From WRIS01 sp050945135 (GTDB taxonomy: Bacteria > Actinomycetota > Coriobacteriia > Coriobacteriales > Eggerthellaceae), in contig JBMNSJ010000046.1 of the NCBI GenBank assembly GCA_050945135.1, positions 1 to 16,905 of the forward strand: a stretch of 16,905 nucleotides of DNA, in the 5' to 3' direction. A program made the position numbers and the translations under genes. Shown in pieces: positions 6,060 to 14,669 of the stretch. The notes below the pieces were generated by a model, which ran no database searches, was not told the origin of the DNA, and was given only the letters and a program-made list of their open reading frames with translations. Each line of letters starts with the position of its first letter. Positions within the stretch are counted from its first letter, which is position 1.

Positions 6060-9000
6060 TTGCGCACACAGTCTAAGACGTTGTTACTCTCAGTAGTATT
6101 GCTACTATTCCTTTTCCTAGCCCTGCTTTTTGATCAGGCAAGTCTCGCCTATGCCGATCAAACAGCCTCTTCACTAGGGCATGATATTGACGAAGCCCTT
6201 GATGGCGCCTTAGTGGAAATCGCGCCGGTAAACTCTACTCGTACGGTAAACATTCAAAACGATGGCACTTTTCCTGGAGATGACGTTCAACTCTATTACT
6301 TCGGAACATCTTCAAAAACATTGCTGACATGGGATTCTGACGATGCTGGATACGTAATTACCAACCAAAGAAAGTATGACGAAGGTCCAGATTCCCTTAT
6401 CGGACGCGTGTGGGATGTAGAACACCAAAGCAAGGATTCTGGCGCAATCCTTCATATCCAAAATCGACATACTGGCTCAGACAAAAACGCACATAGTCAG
6501 AATTGGCGATTCGAGCAAAATGAGGATGGCAGCTACTATATTAAAAACTTAAGAAGCAACCGCTATATAGGGATTCGCGATGGTGATAAAGACGGCAGCA
6601 ACCTGATGCAGGTTTCTGACTCAAAAGCTCAAAAGTTTACTATCACTGTTCTGAGTGGTTCCGAAAAAGCCTTTTCCTACAGCACAAACTATGAAGCACT
6701 CTCATGGATGAAAAACCTTCCCGACACTCAGCCTCTCTCGCACGTCAGCATTCCCGGGACCCATGATTCGGGTACGGTAAACGCAGAAGATGCTGTCGAC
6801 CTCAATATATCCGCAGCGAGAACGCAAAAGTATTATATTGACCAACAGCTTGCCGTTGGAGTCCGCTTTTTCGATATTCGCTGCGGAGAAGACAGTGCGA
6901 CGGCAGGAGACCCAAGTATCTACCATACGGTAGTGTGCTACGACAACGATGATCAGGAGCTCCGCCTCTCCAAAGTCATGCAATACTATGATGAATTTCT
7001 CACTCAGAATCCAAGCGAAACCGTCATTGTGCTTATCTCCCGCGTTTCGGGCGGTAGCGATAAAGTTATCACGCAAGCAATGGAGCGCCACATCAAAGCT
7101 AATCCTGATAGGTTTTGGGACGGAGACGTTGTCCCCTCTGTTGGAGAAGCTCGCGGAAAGATTGTAATCATGCGACGTTTTGATTTGTATGATCACGCTC
7201 TCGATACTTCGAAGTTTGGGCTCGATCTGACTAAGTGGGACGAAAACGACTATAAAGATGCGAAGAAAGCACCCCCTGTCGACAAAGATGCTTCGCCGGT
7301 AACCTGGGTACAAGATCATTGGAATTGCACAGGGAAAATAAAAATTAAATATGTTGAAGACACCCTTGATCAAGCTAGAACAATTGATGAAAACGCCTAC
7401 CTTATCAACTACGTTTCATGCTCGTTGCGCAACCCGTTTTCTGCGGCTCAATATATGTTCGATGAACTCGACGACAACGTGCACATCGCTAATACGCAGC
7501 CAGAATTCCTCGGGATACTCCCCATGGACTTTATTGATGCTCGTTGGGCAAAAACGATCTATCAGAAAAACTTCCCCTCTTCGATTCCCCGAATCATACT
7601 CCCTCACAGCGCTTCGCTTACTTACGGACAATCTCTCGAAGCGGCGCAATTTGTAGGAGGGTCAGCAAGTGTTGATGGCTTCTTTGAGTTCGTCGAATAC
7701 AATGCATACCCAACAGTTGCAGACTCGAATACAACCGAATACACCCTGCGCTTCGTCGAATGCCCTCCAGAAGGGGGTATGAGGTTTTGGAGCTATGGAA
7801 AAATGTCGGTTGAGGTGAAAAAGCGAGCGATAACGATTACGCCTAATTCGACAGGAATGGAATATGGAACGACTGCCGAAGACCCCGAGTTTTCCGATCC
7901 AACGAAAATACCGTTTCAAGTAACAAAAAGCTCGATACTTCGAGAAGACCGATTAGGTTTCGGACTACATTTCTATGCAATTGACTCGAACAGCCAAGCT
8001 ATTTCCGCTTCTGCACCAGCGGGCGAATATGCGCTTGCTGCATCGTATACCCAAGGAGGAAAACATGAGAACTACGACATCACTCTTGGTGACATCGATC
8101 AGGTCCGTTACACTATCTCGCCTCGACCCGTCCAGCTTACATGGGAGGGAATGCAGGTTCTGAAAACAGGTGATACGGTCGGATTAAACGTTGAAGCAAA
8201 GATTATCAACTATGCAGGACTAGACGATTCAAGCAATTGCTCCGTTGCGACAATAAAGCATTACCGCGATAACGGCAGCGGTGCGCCGGGCGAAGAAATT
8301 ACGGCTGCAGCATATCAAGAGCCAGGTAGGTACTGGGCTGTTGCAAGCACTCTTACCGGGCCAGGCGCACAAAACTACTGCATCGATAGCTCTACTGCAT
8401 CCACCAACACACAGAAGTCCTATTGGGTGCGAGACTCAACAATAACCGATCCTGTTTTTCCAGAGACTGCTTATTTGGAATACGGCCAAAACATTACTGA
8501 AGCTGAGTTTGTAGACGGGTCTGGAAATGGCACCTTTTCTCTCATAAAGGCAGATGAAAGCGATTTGACGGTTCTTGATGTGCCACATGCAGCAACATAC
8601 GAAAAAGAATACTTGGTCAAATTTGATCCGGATACAATTCCGAGCGACATCAAACCAGCTTCTATCAAAGTAGTGGTAGACAAGAAAGCCATTAAAGCAC
8701 GGGCTCTTCCCGCTACTTCGGAATACGGAAACGAGCTACCAAAGTTTGATTTCTTGATTAACCCTCAACAGCTTGTTAGTGTCCACGGGGACACAAAGGA
8801 GTCGCTCGGGCTCTTGCTTAAAGCTGTCGATAGCTCGGGCAAGAACTTGAGTGATTACAATTATCTCGACTCTTCGGGAGCAGCTTACAACAACGCTGTT
8901 GTTGACGAATACGACATCATAAGAGATGAATCCGGTGCAACTAATACTGACTACGCAATCACGCTTATTCCGGGCACCCTGGAAATAACGCCACGTATGG

Positions 9001-9701
9001 TGACCTTCGATTGGTCTGGTTTCGATAATCTCGTATATTCCGGCGCCGAGACAAACGTCACAGCAAACATAACAAATTTGATCCCCACGCATGACTTAAC
9101 AGGTTTTGACGAATGCGCCCTTATTGTTAGTGGTGGACGCTGCATCAATGCGGGTGATTATCGAGCCCTTGTTTCGGGACTCGAGGGAAATGATGCTGCA
9201 AATTATGAGCTTCCAAAAGGAATCGCTCTATACAAAGATTTCAGCATTTCAAAAGCAATTCCGCAAACGCATTTTCCTCGTCTAGCAAATCTTATTCAAG
9301 GACAATCTCTCGATAGTGCAATCCTTGACGGAACTGAATCGAGTACGATTCCTGGAGCCTTTGCATTTGTCAGGTCTGCCTACATGCCAGAAGCAGGAAC
9401 GCAGTCTTTTCTGATGATATTTAAGCCAACAGACACGGTAAACTACCAAATCGTGTTTAGTATGGTAGAGGTGATCACTCAAGATTCTCCAGCGCCTCCC
9501 CCGCCAGACCCCCCAACTCCGCCCACACCCGATGACCCCCAACCCGACGTCAATCCAACATCAACAGATGATGTCGTGCAAAAAAGTCTCGCGCGCTCAG
9601 GTGACACAAACTTTGCTCTCGCCTGTAGTCTCTTTCTTGGCGCCTTAGCTTCTCTATTTGGTCTTGCCTTCGTTCGACAAAAGTTGCGCGAACAAGACTA
9701 A
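6060..9701 (+). CDS. Secreted, wall-anchored multidomain protein: ricin-like lectin, PI-PLC X domain, MBG/YDG-type repeats
   Basis: A 1213-residue exported protein. Order: signal peptide (1-32, ending SLAYA); ricin-type beta-trefoil-like domain (~50-200, with NWRFEQNEDGSYYIKN); phosphatidylinositol-specific phospholipase C X domain (~218-500) with SIPGTHDSG (His235, Asp236), FFDIR (Arg274), YHTVVCYD (His289) and GILPMDF; then bacterial Ig-like modules starting YGQ (~520, ~806, and an IQGQ version at ~1078) alternating with MBG/YDG-type modules (~600, ~887); a Pro-rich stalk (~1144-1160); LARSGD (1177-1182), a hydrophobic span and a basic tail. Both general acid/base His residues of bacterial PI-PLC are kept, so cleavage of phosphatidylinositol or GPI-type substrates is plausible but unproven. 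The start is TTG 6060 with AAAGGGG (6048-6054) 5 nt upstream. It stands alone, convergent with rlmK. Confidence 0.88.
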   Translation: MRTQSKTLLLSVVLLLFLFLALLFDQASLAYADQTASSLGHDIDEALDGALVEIAPVNSTRTVNIQNDGTFPGDDVQLYYFGTSSKTLLTWDSDDAGYVITNQRKYDEGPDSLIGRVWDVEHQSKDSGAILHIQNRHTGSDKNAHSQNWRFEQNEDGSYYIKNLRSNRYIGIRDGDKDGSNLMQVSDSKAQKFTITVLSGSEKAFSYSTNYEALSWMKNLPDTQPLSHVSIPGTHDSGTVNAEDAVDLNISAARTQKYYIDQQLAVGVRFFDIRCGEDSATAGDPSIYHTVVCYDNDDQELRLSKVMQYYDEFLTQNPSETVIVLISRVSGGSDKVITQAMERHIKANPDRFWDGDVVPSVGEARGKIVIMRRFDLYDHALDTSKFGLDLTKWDENDYKDAKKAPPVDKDASPVTWVQDHWNCTGKIKIKYVEDTLDQARTIDENAYLINYVSCSLRNPFSAAQYMFDELDDNVHIANTQPEFLGILPMDFIDARWAKTIYQKNFPSSIPRIILPHSASLTYGQSLEAAQFVGGSASVDGFFEFVEYNAYPTVADSNTTEYTLRFVECPPEGGMRFWSYGKMSVEVKKRAITITPNSTGMEYGTTAEDPEFSDPTKIPFQVTKSSILREDRLGFGLHFYAIDSNSQAISASAPAGEYALAASYTQGGKHENYDITLGDIDQVRYTISPRPVQLTWEGMQVLKTGDTVGLNVEAKIINYAGLDDSSNCSVATIKHYRDNGSGAPGEEITAAAYQEPGRYWAVASTLTGPGAQNYCIDSSTASTNTQKSYWVRDSTITDPVFPETAYLEYGQNITEAEFVDGSGNGTFSLIKADESDLTVLDVPHAATYEKEYLVKFDPDTIPSDIKPASIKVVVDKKAIKARALPATSEYGNELPKFDFLINPQQLVSVHGDTKESLGLLLKAVDSSGKNLSDYNYLDSSGAAYNNAVVDEYDIIRDESGATNTDYAITLIPGTLEITPRMVTFDWSGFDNLVYSGAETNVTANITNLIPTHDLTGFDECALIVSGGRCINAGDYRALVSGLEGNDAANYELPKGIALYKDFSISKAIPQTHFPRLANLIQGQSLDSAILDGTESSTIPGAFAFVRSAYMPEAGTQSFLMIFKPTDTVNYQIVFSMVEVITQDSPAPPPPDPPTPPTPDDPQPDVNPTSTDDVVQKSLARSGDTNFALACSLFLGALASLFGLAFVRQKLREQD

Positions 9702-9744
9702 AAGAAACTACAGCTGCTTACTTCGTCCGCGAAGATAAACAAGC

Positions 9745-10767
9745 TTAGCGAGACAGGAGATAACACTGATGGATTTTCGGATTTGATGCAAAGTCAGCCG
9801 GAATGCTGGCTTGCGTAATGTCTTCCAAGCGGATTCCCGACTTAGCTAATTCACGTTCATCAGGCTTAAAATCGCGTAAATTGCACGAGAATATTGCCTT
9901 TCCCCCATTGCTGAGCACTGCAGCTATCTTTTGCAGCAACTCTACATGATCACGAGCAACACTCCAGGTTTTCTTGCCCTTAAGCTTTGATCGCGAAAAC
10001 GTAGGAGGATCCGCAAACACTAGATTGTAGGTGACTCCCTTTCGAATGTCACGATCAAGCCAGTGCAGAGCATCAGAGCGAATGAAACGATGTTCTCCCG
10101 CAAGCTCATTGAGCTCCATATTGCGCTTGGCCCAATTGACATACGTTTGCGATAGGTCGACGGTAGTAGTTGATGCCGCCCCTTGTGCTGCTGCATATAC
10201 CGATGCTGTTCCCGTATAGGCAAACAGATTGAGAAAGTGCTTACCCTCTGCCATCTGGCCAATCTTTGCTCGCGTAGGGCGATGGTCTAAAAATATTCCC
10301 GTATCAAGGTAGCCTTTTAAATCAAGCTCGAAAAGGTGCCCTCCCTCACTTACCTGAACAATAAAAGAACTGCGTTCTCCGTCTTTGTACTGAAAACCAT
10401 TTCTTCCAGAATCACGCGCCTTCTCAAAAACATACTCGCGCGCGATACCCAAGGCCTGCGAGGCAATCTCAACCGCCTCAGAAAAACGTTGCTGCTCTTC
10501 AGTCTCGTCAGCTGCATCCGCTTCTTTGTACTGCCCTATTACCAGATACTTCTTGCCCGCGCACGTTGCAGATCCCTCATAAATATCAATTGAAAGGGCA
10601 AAGGGAGAAAGCTCTGCATCGTAGATACGATAGCAACTTATTCCCTGTTCACGAGCCCACAAGCTCCGCTCAGCCGCGGCAATACGTAGATAGACCGCAA
10701 AGCTCTCTAAAGCTTGGCTACCGACGTAGCCATGTGCTTCTTCTTTTTTGTGAAAGTTGTCTGACAC
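9745..10767 (-). CDS. rlmK: Stand-alone RlmK-like 23S rRNA (guanine-N7) methyltransferase
   Basis: A 340-residue SAM-dependent RNA methyltransferase matching the RlmK (YcbY C-terminal) half of the bifunctional RlmKL, which makes m7G2069 in 23S rRNA of E. coli. Seen: the N-terminal region with WAREQGISCYRIYD (37-50), the family signature YLDTGIFLDHR (153-163), SAM motif I FLNLFAYTG (178-186), TTTVDLSQTYVNWAKRN (200-216), the DPPTFS motif (253-258) and the C-terminal ITQASIPADFASNPKIHQCY. There is no RlmL (m2G2445) half attached or adjacent. The GTG start at 10767 has AAGGGAG about 6 nt upstream. It follows the ABC transporter gene by 48 bp on the same strand, likely one transcript. Its exact target base is inferred from family. 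Confidence 0.85.
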   Translation of the reverse strand: MSDNFHKKEEAHGYVGSQALESFAVYLRIAAAERSLWAREQGISCYRIYDAELSPFALSIDIYEGSATCAGKKYLVIGQYKEADAADETEEQQRFSEAVEIASQALGIAREYVFEKARDSGRNGFQYKDGERSSFIVQVSEGGHLFELDLKGYLDTGIFLDHRPTRAKIGQMAEGKHFLNLFAYTGTASVYAAAQGAASTTTVDLSQTYVNWAKRNMELNELAGEHRFIRSDALHWLDRDIRKGVTYNLVFADPPTFSRSKLKGKKTWSVARDHVELLQKIAAVLSNGGKAIFSCNLRDFKPDERELAKSGIRLEDITQASIPADFASNPKIHQCYLLSR

Positions 10768-10815
10768 TACAGCTCCCTTTTTACGTTGAGCGTACTCTAT
10801 TTGCTCTCGAGTACC

Positions 10816-12603
10816 TCACTCGAGATAAGCCCCGGTCTGGCGGCTCCACAGATGAGCATATTCTCCCCCTGCTTCGATAAGCGCTTCGTGCGGACCGTCT
10901 TCGACAATTCTACCGTCAGCAAGAACCACGATACGATCGAGGCTTGCCACCGTTGAAAGACGATGAGCTACAACTATGGATGTTCGATTCCGCATGAGCG
11001 TTGCAAGTGCATCTTGGACGAGTTTTTCGCTCTCGGAGTCTAGAGCGCTTGTTGCTTCATCGAGCACAAGCACCGGGCAATCTGCCAACAATGCACGTGC
11101 AATTGCAATGCGCTGACGCTGACCGCCCGAAAGCTTAACCCCGCGTTCTCCGGTAATCGTTTCAAAACCTTGCGGAAGGCGCTCAATAAACTCGAGTGCG
11201 TTCGCCTGACGTGCTGCTTCTCGAATTTCTTCTGGGCTCGCCTGCGGGCGACCATACGCTATATTTTCGGCAATGCTACGATGAAACAGCAGCGCCTCTT
11301 GCGGAACGTAGGCAATTTGACGACGTAGCGACTGCTGCGTCGTGGTAGCAATATCTTGCCCGTCGACCAAAATATGACCTTCCTGGATATCAGACAATCG
11401 CAGCAAAAGCTTGGTTAAGGTAGTTTTTCCCGCACCGCTCATGCCCACCAAGCCAACTCGTTGACCCGCCGGAATATGAAGGTCAAAGGAGTCAAACACT
11501 TGCGTACGCGTATTTCCGTCGTTGTACCAAAAGCTGATGTCTTCAAAATCAATAGCGCCTTCGCTCACTTCAAGAGGCAAGGCATCTTCCTTGTCGGCAA
11601 CAAGACGCGGCTCATCCAAAATGATGGTCATACCACTTGCATCGCCAAATGCACGATTAAAGCGCTGAAGACCATTGTTGATAAAGTTAAACTGATTGGT
11701 AATGGTATAGGTGTAGGTAAACATCATCACAAGAGTGCCTGGAGAAATACCATACCACGCATTGCCGCCCGCAATAAATATCGCGACAACTGACATGATG
11801 ACAATCGTAATAATTGCCGTTACGATACCTCGCACAAGCGACGCCCACATGCGTTTCGAATCACGCTTTACTACCTCTTTATTCGCCTCATCAAAAAGAC
11901 CACGTTCGTAATCTTCGCGACCATAGGTTTTCACTGCAAGAATGTTAGCCACCGAATCAGAGAGTTCGCCCGAAAGCTGGTTTTGCGCACTTGCCGCTTT
12001 CTCATTTAGCGACAAAATCCGCTTATACATGTAGTAAGAAACACAGGCATACACCGCTAACAGAATCATGAGGATTAGCACGTAGGCAGGAACACGCGGC
12101 GCAAGAATGGCGCAGGTGAAAAACACCGAACAAACTACTGGCAAAAAGGGGAAGGTAATGGTTTCCAAAAGCTGCTGGTAAGCGCTCATAAACTTGGTAG
12201 TTTGACTTACCAGGGTTCCCCCAAATCGATCAGAATGAAATGACATCGATTGATTACTAAGCGCATCAAAAGACATAGTTGCTAGGTCGTAGGCAGCAGC
12301 AATTTCTAGCTTGTACATAGTGTAGTCTTGCAATTTACTTGCTATCTGGCCAAAAAGATTGATGCCAATAAGCGCCAGAATGAAGGGCCCAAACACGGTA
12401 AACACTTCATCGGACGAAACTGGTCCTGCGCTGACGCGATCAACCACCAAGCTCATAACATAGGGGTTTCCGTAAGACAAAAGCGCCACAAACGCGATGG
12501 TTGTCAAAATGAGGGCAGCAAACAAAGCTGTGTGCTTGCGTGTAACTGCCCAATAATAATGTAGCGTGCGTCGTGTTGTGGATGGATTTTCACCTTGTGC
12601 CAT
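10816..12603 (-). CDS. ABC exporter half-transporter (fused membrane and ATPase domains)
   Basis: A 595-residue ABC transporter of the MsbA/BmrA exporter type, expected to work as a dimer in the inner membrane. The transmembrane domain covers ~20-320, with hydrophobic spans at about 25-45, 68-88, 150-168, 172-192, 258-278 and 285-303. The nucleotide-binding domain has Walker A GMSGAGKT (387-394), Q-loop Gln435, signature LSGGQ (491-495), Walker B VLVLDE (511-516, catalytic Glu516) and switch His547. All ATPase residues are intact. The substrate cannot be read from sequence: lipids, drugs and peptides are all possible. The ATG at 12603 has AAAAGGAA upstream. Normally such half-transporters often occur in pairs; no partner is adjacent here, which suggests a homodimer. 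Confidence 0.92.
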   Translation of the reverse strand: MAQGENPSTTRRTLHYYWAVTRKHTALFAALILTTIAFVALLSYGNPYVMSLVVDRVSAGPVSSDEVFTVFGPFILALIGINLFGQIASKLQDYTMYKLEIAAAYDLATMSFDALSNQSMSFHSDRFGGTLVSQTTKFMSAYQQLLETITFPFLPVVCSVFFTCAILAPRVPAYVLILMILLAVYACVSYYMYKRILSLNEKAASAQNQLSGELSDSVANILAVKTYGREDYERGLFDEANKEVVKRDSKRMWASLVRGIVTAIITIVIMSVVAIFIAGGNAWYGISPGTLVMMFTYTYTITNQFNFINNGLQRFNRAFGDASGMTIILDEPRLVADKEDALPLEVSEGAIDFEDISFWYNDGNTRTQVFDSFDLHIPAGQRVGLVGMSGAGKTTLTKLLLRLSDIQEGHILVDGQDIATTTQQSLRRQIAYVPQEALLFHRSIAENIAYGRPQASPEEIREAARQANALEFIERLPQGFETITGERGVKLSGGQRQRIAIARALLADCPVLVLDEATSALDSESEKLVQDALATLMRNRTSIVVAHRLSTVASLDRIVVLADGRIVEDGPHEALIEAGGEYAHLWSRQTGAYLE

Positions 12604-12632
12604 GAAGTATTCCTTTTCTTTTGTCGTAGGTG

Positions 12633-12662
12633 ATTATGACACTCATTATTCAATTGCTCCAA
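12633..12662 (-). promoter_or_regulatory. Possible promoter of the ABC exporter-rlmK unit
   Basis: On the minus strand TTGGAG (12662-12657) and CATAAT (12638-12633) are 18 bp apart, and TGT upstream of CATAAT gives an extended -10. It is divergent from the polymerase promoter ~100 bp away. Confidence 0.4.
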
Positions 12663-12753
12663 TACTTTTGTCTCTTCTTAGGGTTGCGAGATAGTGTGCT
12701 CCTCAAAACAAGGTTAATAAAGTTGAAAAAGAGTAAACCTTCCTTTGCTTATT

Positions 12754-12762
12754 TGCTATAAT
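12754..12762 (+). promoter_or_regulatory. Extended -10 promoter of the Y-family polymerase operon
   Basis: TGCTATAAT is a perfect extended -10 (TATAAT at 12757-12762). The -35 region (TAAACC, 17 bp upstream) is poor, as is common for extended -10 promoters. A LexA-box-like palindrome begins 2 bp downstream. Confidence 0.6.
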
Positions 12763-12763
12763 A

Positions 12764-12775
12764 GTACATATGTTC
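12764..12775 (+). promoter_or_regulatory. Candidate LexA/DinR (SOS) box
   Basis: GTACATATGTTC matches the Gram-positive SOS core GAAC-N4-GTTC at seven of the eight fixed bases, and contains the palindrome ACATATGT. It covers the predicted transcription start of the Y-family polymerase gene, where LexA binding would block initiation. LexA control is inferred from the motif, its position and the gene's function. Confidence 0.5.
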
Positions 12776-12805
12776 TTTATTTGAAAGATACGCCCAGAGG
12801 ATTTG

Positions 12806-14143
12806 GTGAAACAAGGAAGCAAAACATATATCTGTATCGACTTAAAATCATTTTACGCAAGCGTCGAATGTGTCGATCGAGGCCTCAATCCCTTTGTCGA
12901 CAATCTCGTTGTTGCAGATCTTGCGCGCACAAACAAAACTATTTGTCTCGCCATCACTCCCTCCATGAAAGCGCTCGGTATAAAAAATCGCTGTCGCGTA
13001 TTTGAGATTCCTGACGGCATCAATTACATCGCAGCTCGCCCACGCATGCGGCGCTACATGGAAGTATCTGCTGATATTTACTCTATTTATTTACGTTTTG
13101 TAAGCCCCGAAGATGTACACGTGTACTCAATTGATGAGTGCTTTATTGATGCCACAGCCTACCTCACACTCTACAACACTGACGCTCGCAGTTTCACCAA
13201 AACCCTGATGGAGGCTGTGTTTTCTGAAACAGGGATTTGCGCAACAGCGGGCGTTGGCACTAATTTATTTTTAGCTAAGGTGGCGCTTGACGTAACCGCA
13301 AAACACGCACCAGATAACATTGGCTTTCTCGACGAAAGCTCTTTCAAGCAAGAAATTTGGTTTCACCAACCCATCACCGATATCTGGAATGTTGGGCCCG
13401 GCATTGCCCGTCGCTTAGCAAAGTATGGTGCATACGACCTAGCAGGGGTTGCTGCCCTTCGAAAGGAAACGCTTTTCAAGGAGTTTGGCGTTATTGCCGA
13501 ATACCTCATTGATCACGCCTGGGGACAAGAGCCCTGCACACTAAAAGATATTCAAGCTTACACTCCTGAAGCTCGCTCAATAACAAATGGCCAGGTATTG
13601 CCTTGCGACTACAGCTTCCGTGAGGCGCACATTGTTATGCAAGAAATGGTGGATGCAAGCATTCTCGAACTAGTCGAGCTAGGTTTAGTGGCAGAACGGA
13701 TATCACTTTACATCGGCTACGTTTCTGACAAAAAAGACAGCTGCGAAAACCAAGCCGAAATCTTCGATGGCGGCCACGGAAAACGCAGGGTAGGCGCGCG
13801 CAGCTCGCATGAACATAGCGGCGGCACTCGAAAGCTTGAGCGCCGTACTAACTCGAAAAAGCTGCTCATGGATCGCTTCCGTTCACTTTTTAACGAAACA
13901 ACCCGCCCCGAAGGAGGCATCCGACGCATCACGATTGGCTTTGGCGATTTATTGCCCGAAGAATATGCTACCTCCACGCTCTTCGACGATGTCGAAGCCG
14001 AAGCTCTCGAGCACAAACTTCAAGAAACACTTGTTGCAGTACGTAGTAAGTTCGGGAAAAACTCCATGCTGAAAGCAGCAAGCTTACAAGACAAGGCAAC
14101 CGCACGTGAGCGCAACAATCAGGTCGGGGGACATCGTGCCTAA
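12806..14143 (+). CDS. Y-family DNA polymerase of the UvrX/UmuC (DinB-like) type
   Basis: A 445-residue translesion DNA polymerase. Catalytic residues are visible: Asp12 in CIDLKSFYASVE (10-21) and Asp110/Glu111 in YSIDECFID (107-115). A helix-hairpin-helix-like VGPGIARRL follows at 196-204, then the little-finger region and the tail ATARERNNQVGGHRA (431-445) that is characteristic of UvrX/YqjW-like proteins. A TSTLF stretch (389-393) may be a beta-clamp contact, but this is weak. AGAGGA (12796-12801) fits GTG 12806 better than the TTG 12803 just before it. The promoter carries a LexA-box-like palindrome, and the last 8 bp overlap the yolD-like gene, so an SOS-induced mutagenesis operon is the likely setting. 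Confidence 0.92.
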   Translation: MKQGSKTYICIDLKSFYASVECVDRGLNPFVDNLVVADLARTNKTICLAITPSMKALGIKNRCRVFEIPDGINYIAARPRMRRYMEVSADIYSIYLRFVSPEDVHVYSIDECFIDATAYLTLYNTDARSFTKTLMEAVFSETGICATAGVGTNLFLAKVALDVTAKHAPDNIGFLDESSFKQEIWFHQPITDIWNVGPGIARRLAKYGAYDLAGVAALRKETLFKEFGVIAEYLIDHAWGQEPCTLKDIQAYTPEARSITNGQVLPCDYSFREAHIVMQEMVDASILELVELGLVAERISLYIGYVSDKKDSCENQAEIFDGGHGKRRVGARSSHEHSGGTRKLERRTNSKKLLMDRFRSLFNETTRPEGGIRRITIGFGDLLPEEYATSTLFDDVEAEALEHKLQETLVAVRSKFGKNSMLKAASLQDKATARERNNQVGGHRA

Positions 14144-14621
14144 CGAAACCAGCAATCTCCAGGAAGTAATCGCACGTATTCTCTCAGATAGCAGCCTGTC
14201 TCAGCCAGAGCACCAACGTCGTAAGGGCATTCTTCGTGCAATTGAAGAGCGAGAACGCGAAGATGGCGTATACGTAGCACAGTCCTCGCCTGTTCGAGCA
14301 CGTCAATTCATGCCCTTTGCAGCGCTTAAGGGCTATCACGAGCTTGCTCACGAGCGAGAGAGCGTGCCTGAGCAAAAACAGCTCATGACCGAGGAACGCG
14401 CTGCCGAGCTTTCGCAAGACATCGCTCGCCTATCGAAAGGATGCAGTGTTTCCATTGTTCATTATGAGGGCGAACACTACATAAATACCTGCGGAGTAGT
14501 TAGCGAAATCGATGAAGCCTTTCATAGACTCTATCTTGGCAAGAAGGCCATCAGCTTTGACGGTATTCTGTCGTTAGAAATCTTAGATACTGCTGCTAGC
14601 AGTCTTTTAAAACCAGTTTAA
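14136..14621 (+). CDS. YolD-like protein paired with the Y-family polymerase
   Basis: A 161-residue soluble protein resembling the YolD family (PF08863), whose members are encoded next to UvrX/YqjW polymerases in Bacillus and relatives and are thought to act as small polymerase partners. Key signs are RARQFMPFAALKGYHEL (54-70), a charged helical middle, and a C-terminal beta region (103-150) with SIVHYEGEHYINTCGVV and ISFDGILSLEIL. The chosen GTG at 14136 has GGGGG 5 nt upstream and overlaps the polymerase stop by 8 bp; a GTG at 14106 gives a longer form without a clear RBS. Overlap points to translational coupling. The N-terminal ~50 residues are longer than in the short Bacillus YolD proteins. 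Confidence 0.75.
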   Translation: MPNETSNLQEVIARILSDSSLSQPEHQRRKGILRAIEEREREDGVYVAQSSPVRARQFMPFAALKGYHELAHERESVPEQKQLMTEERAAELSQDIARLSKGCSVSIVHYEGEHYINTCGVVSEIDEAFHRLYLGKKAISFDGILSLEILDTAASSLLKPV

Positions 14622-14669
14622 GTAGCAACCGCCCCAGTAAGGCAGAATGCGATTGGCTCGATAAGATTT

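Noticed and set aside
6702..7373. Open frame of 223 codons on the minus strand inside the PI-PLC-like gene
   Set aside because: It lies wholly opposite a strongly supported PI-PLC domain, has no RBS, and its translation is Cys/Ile/Phe-rich without any recognisable motif.
9702..9744. Bidirectional terminator between the PI-PLC-like gene and rlmK
   Set aside because: The only hairpin, CTTCG-TCCG-CGAAG (9721-9734), is 5 bp and lacks a T tract on either strand.
13717..14016. 99-codon minus-strand frame opposite the polymerase gene
   Set aside because: It is antisense to the conserved little-finger region, is Ser/Arg-rich as expected of an out-of-frame shadow, and has no RBS.
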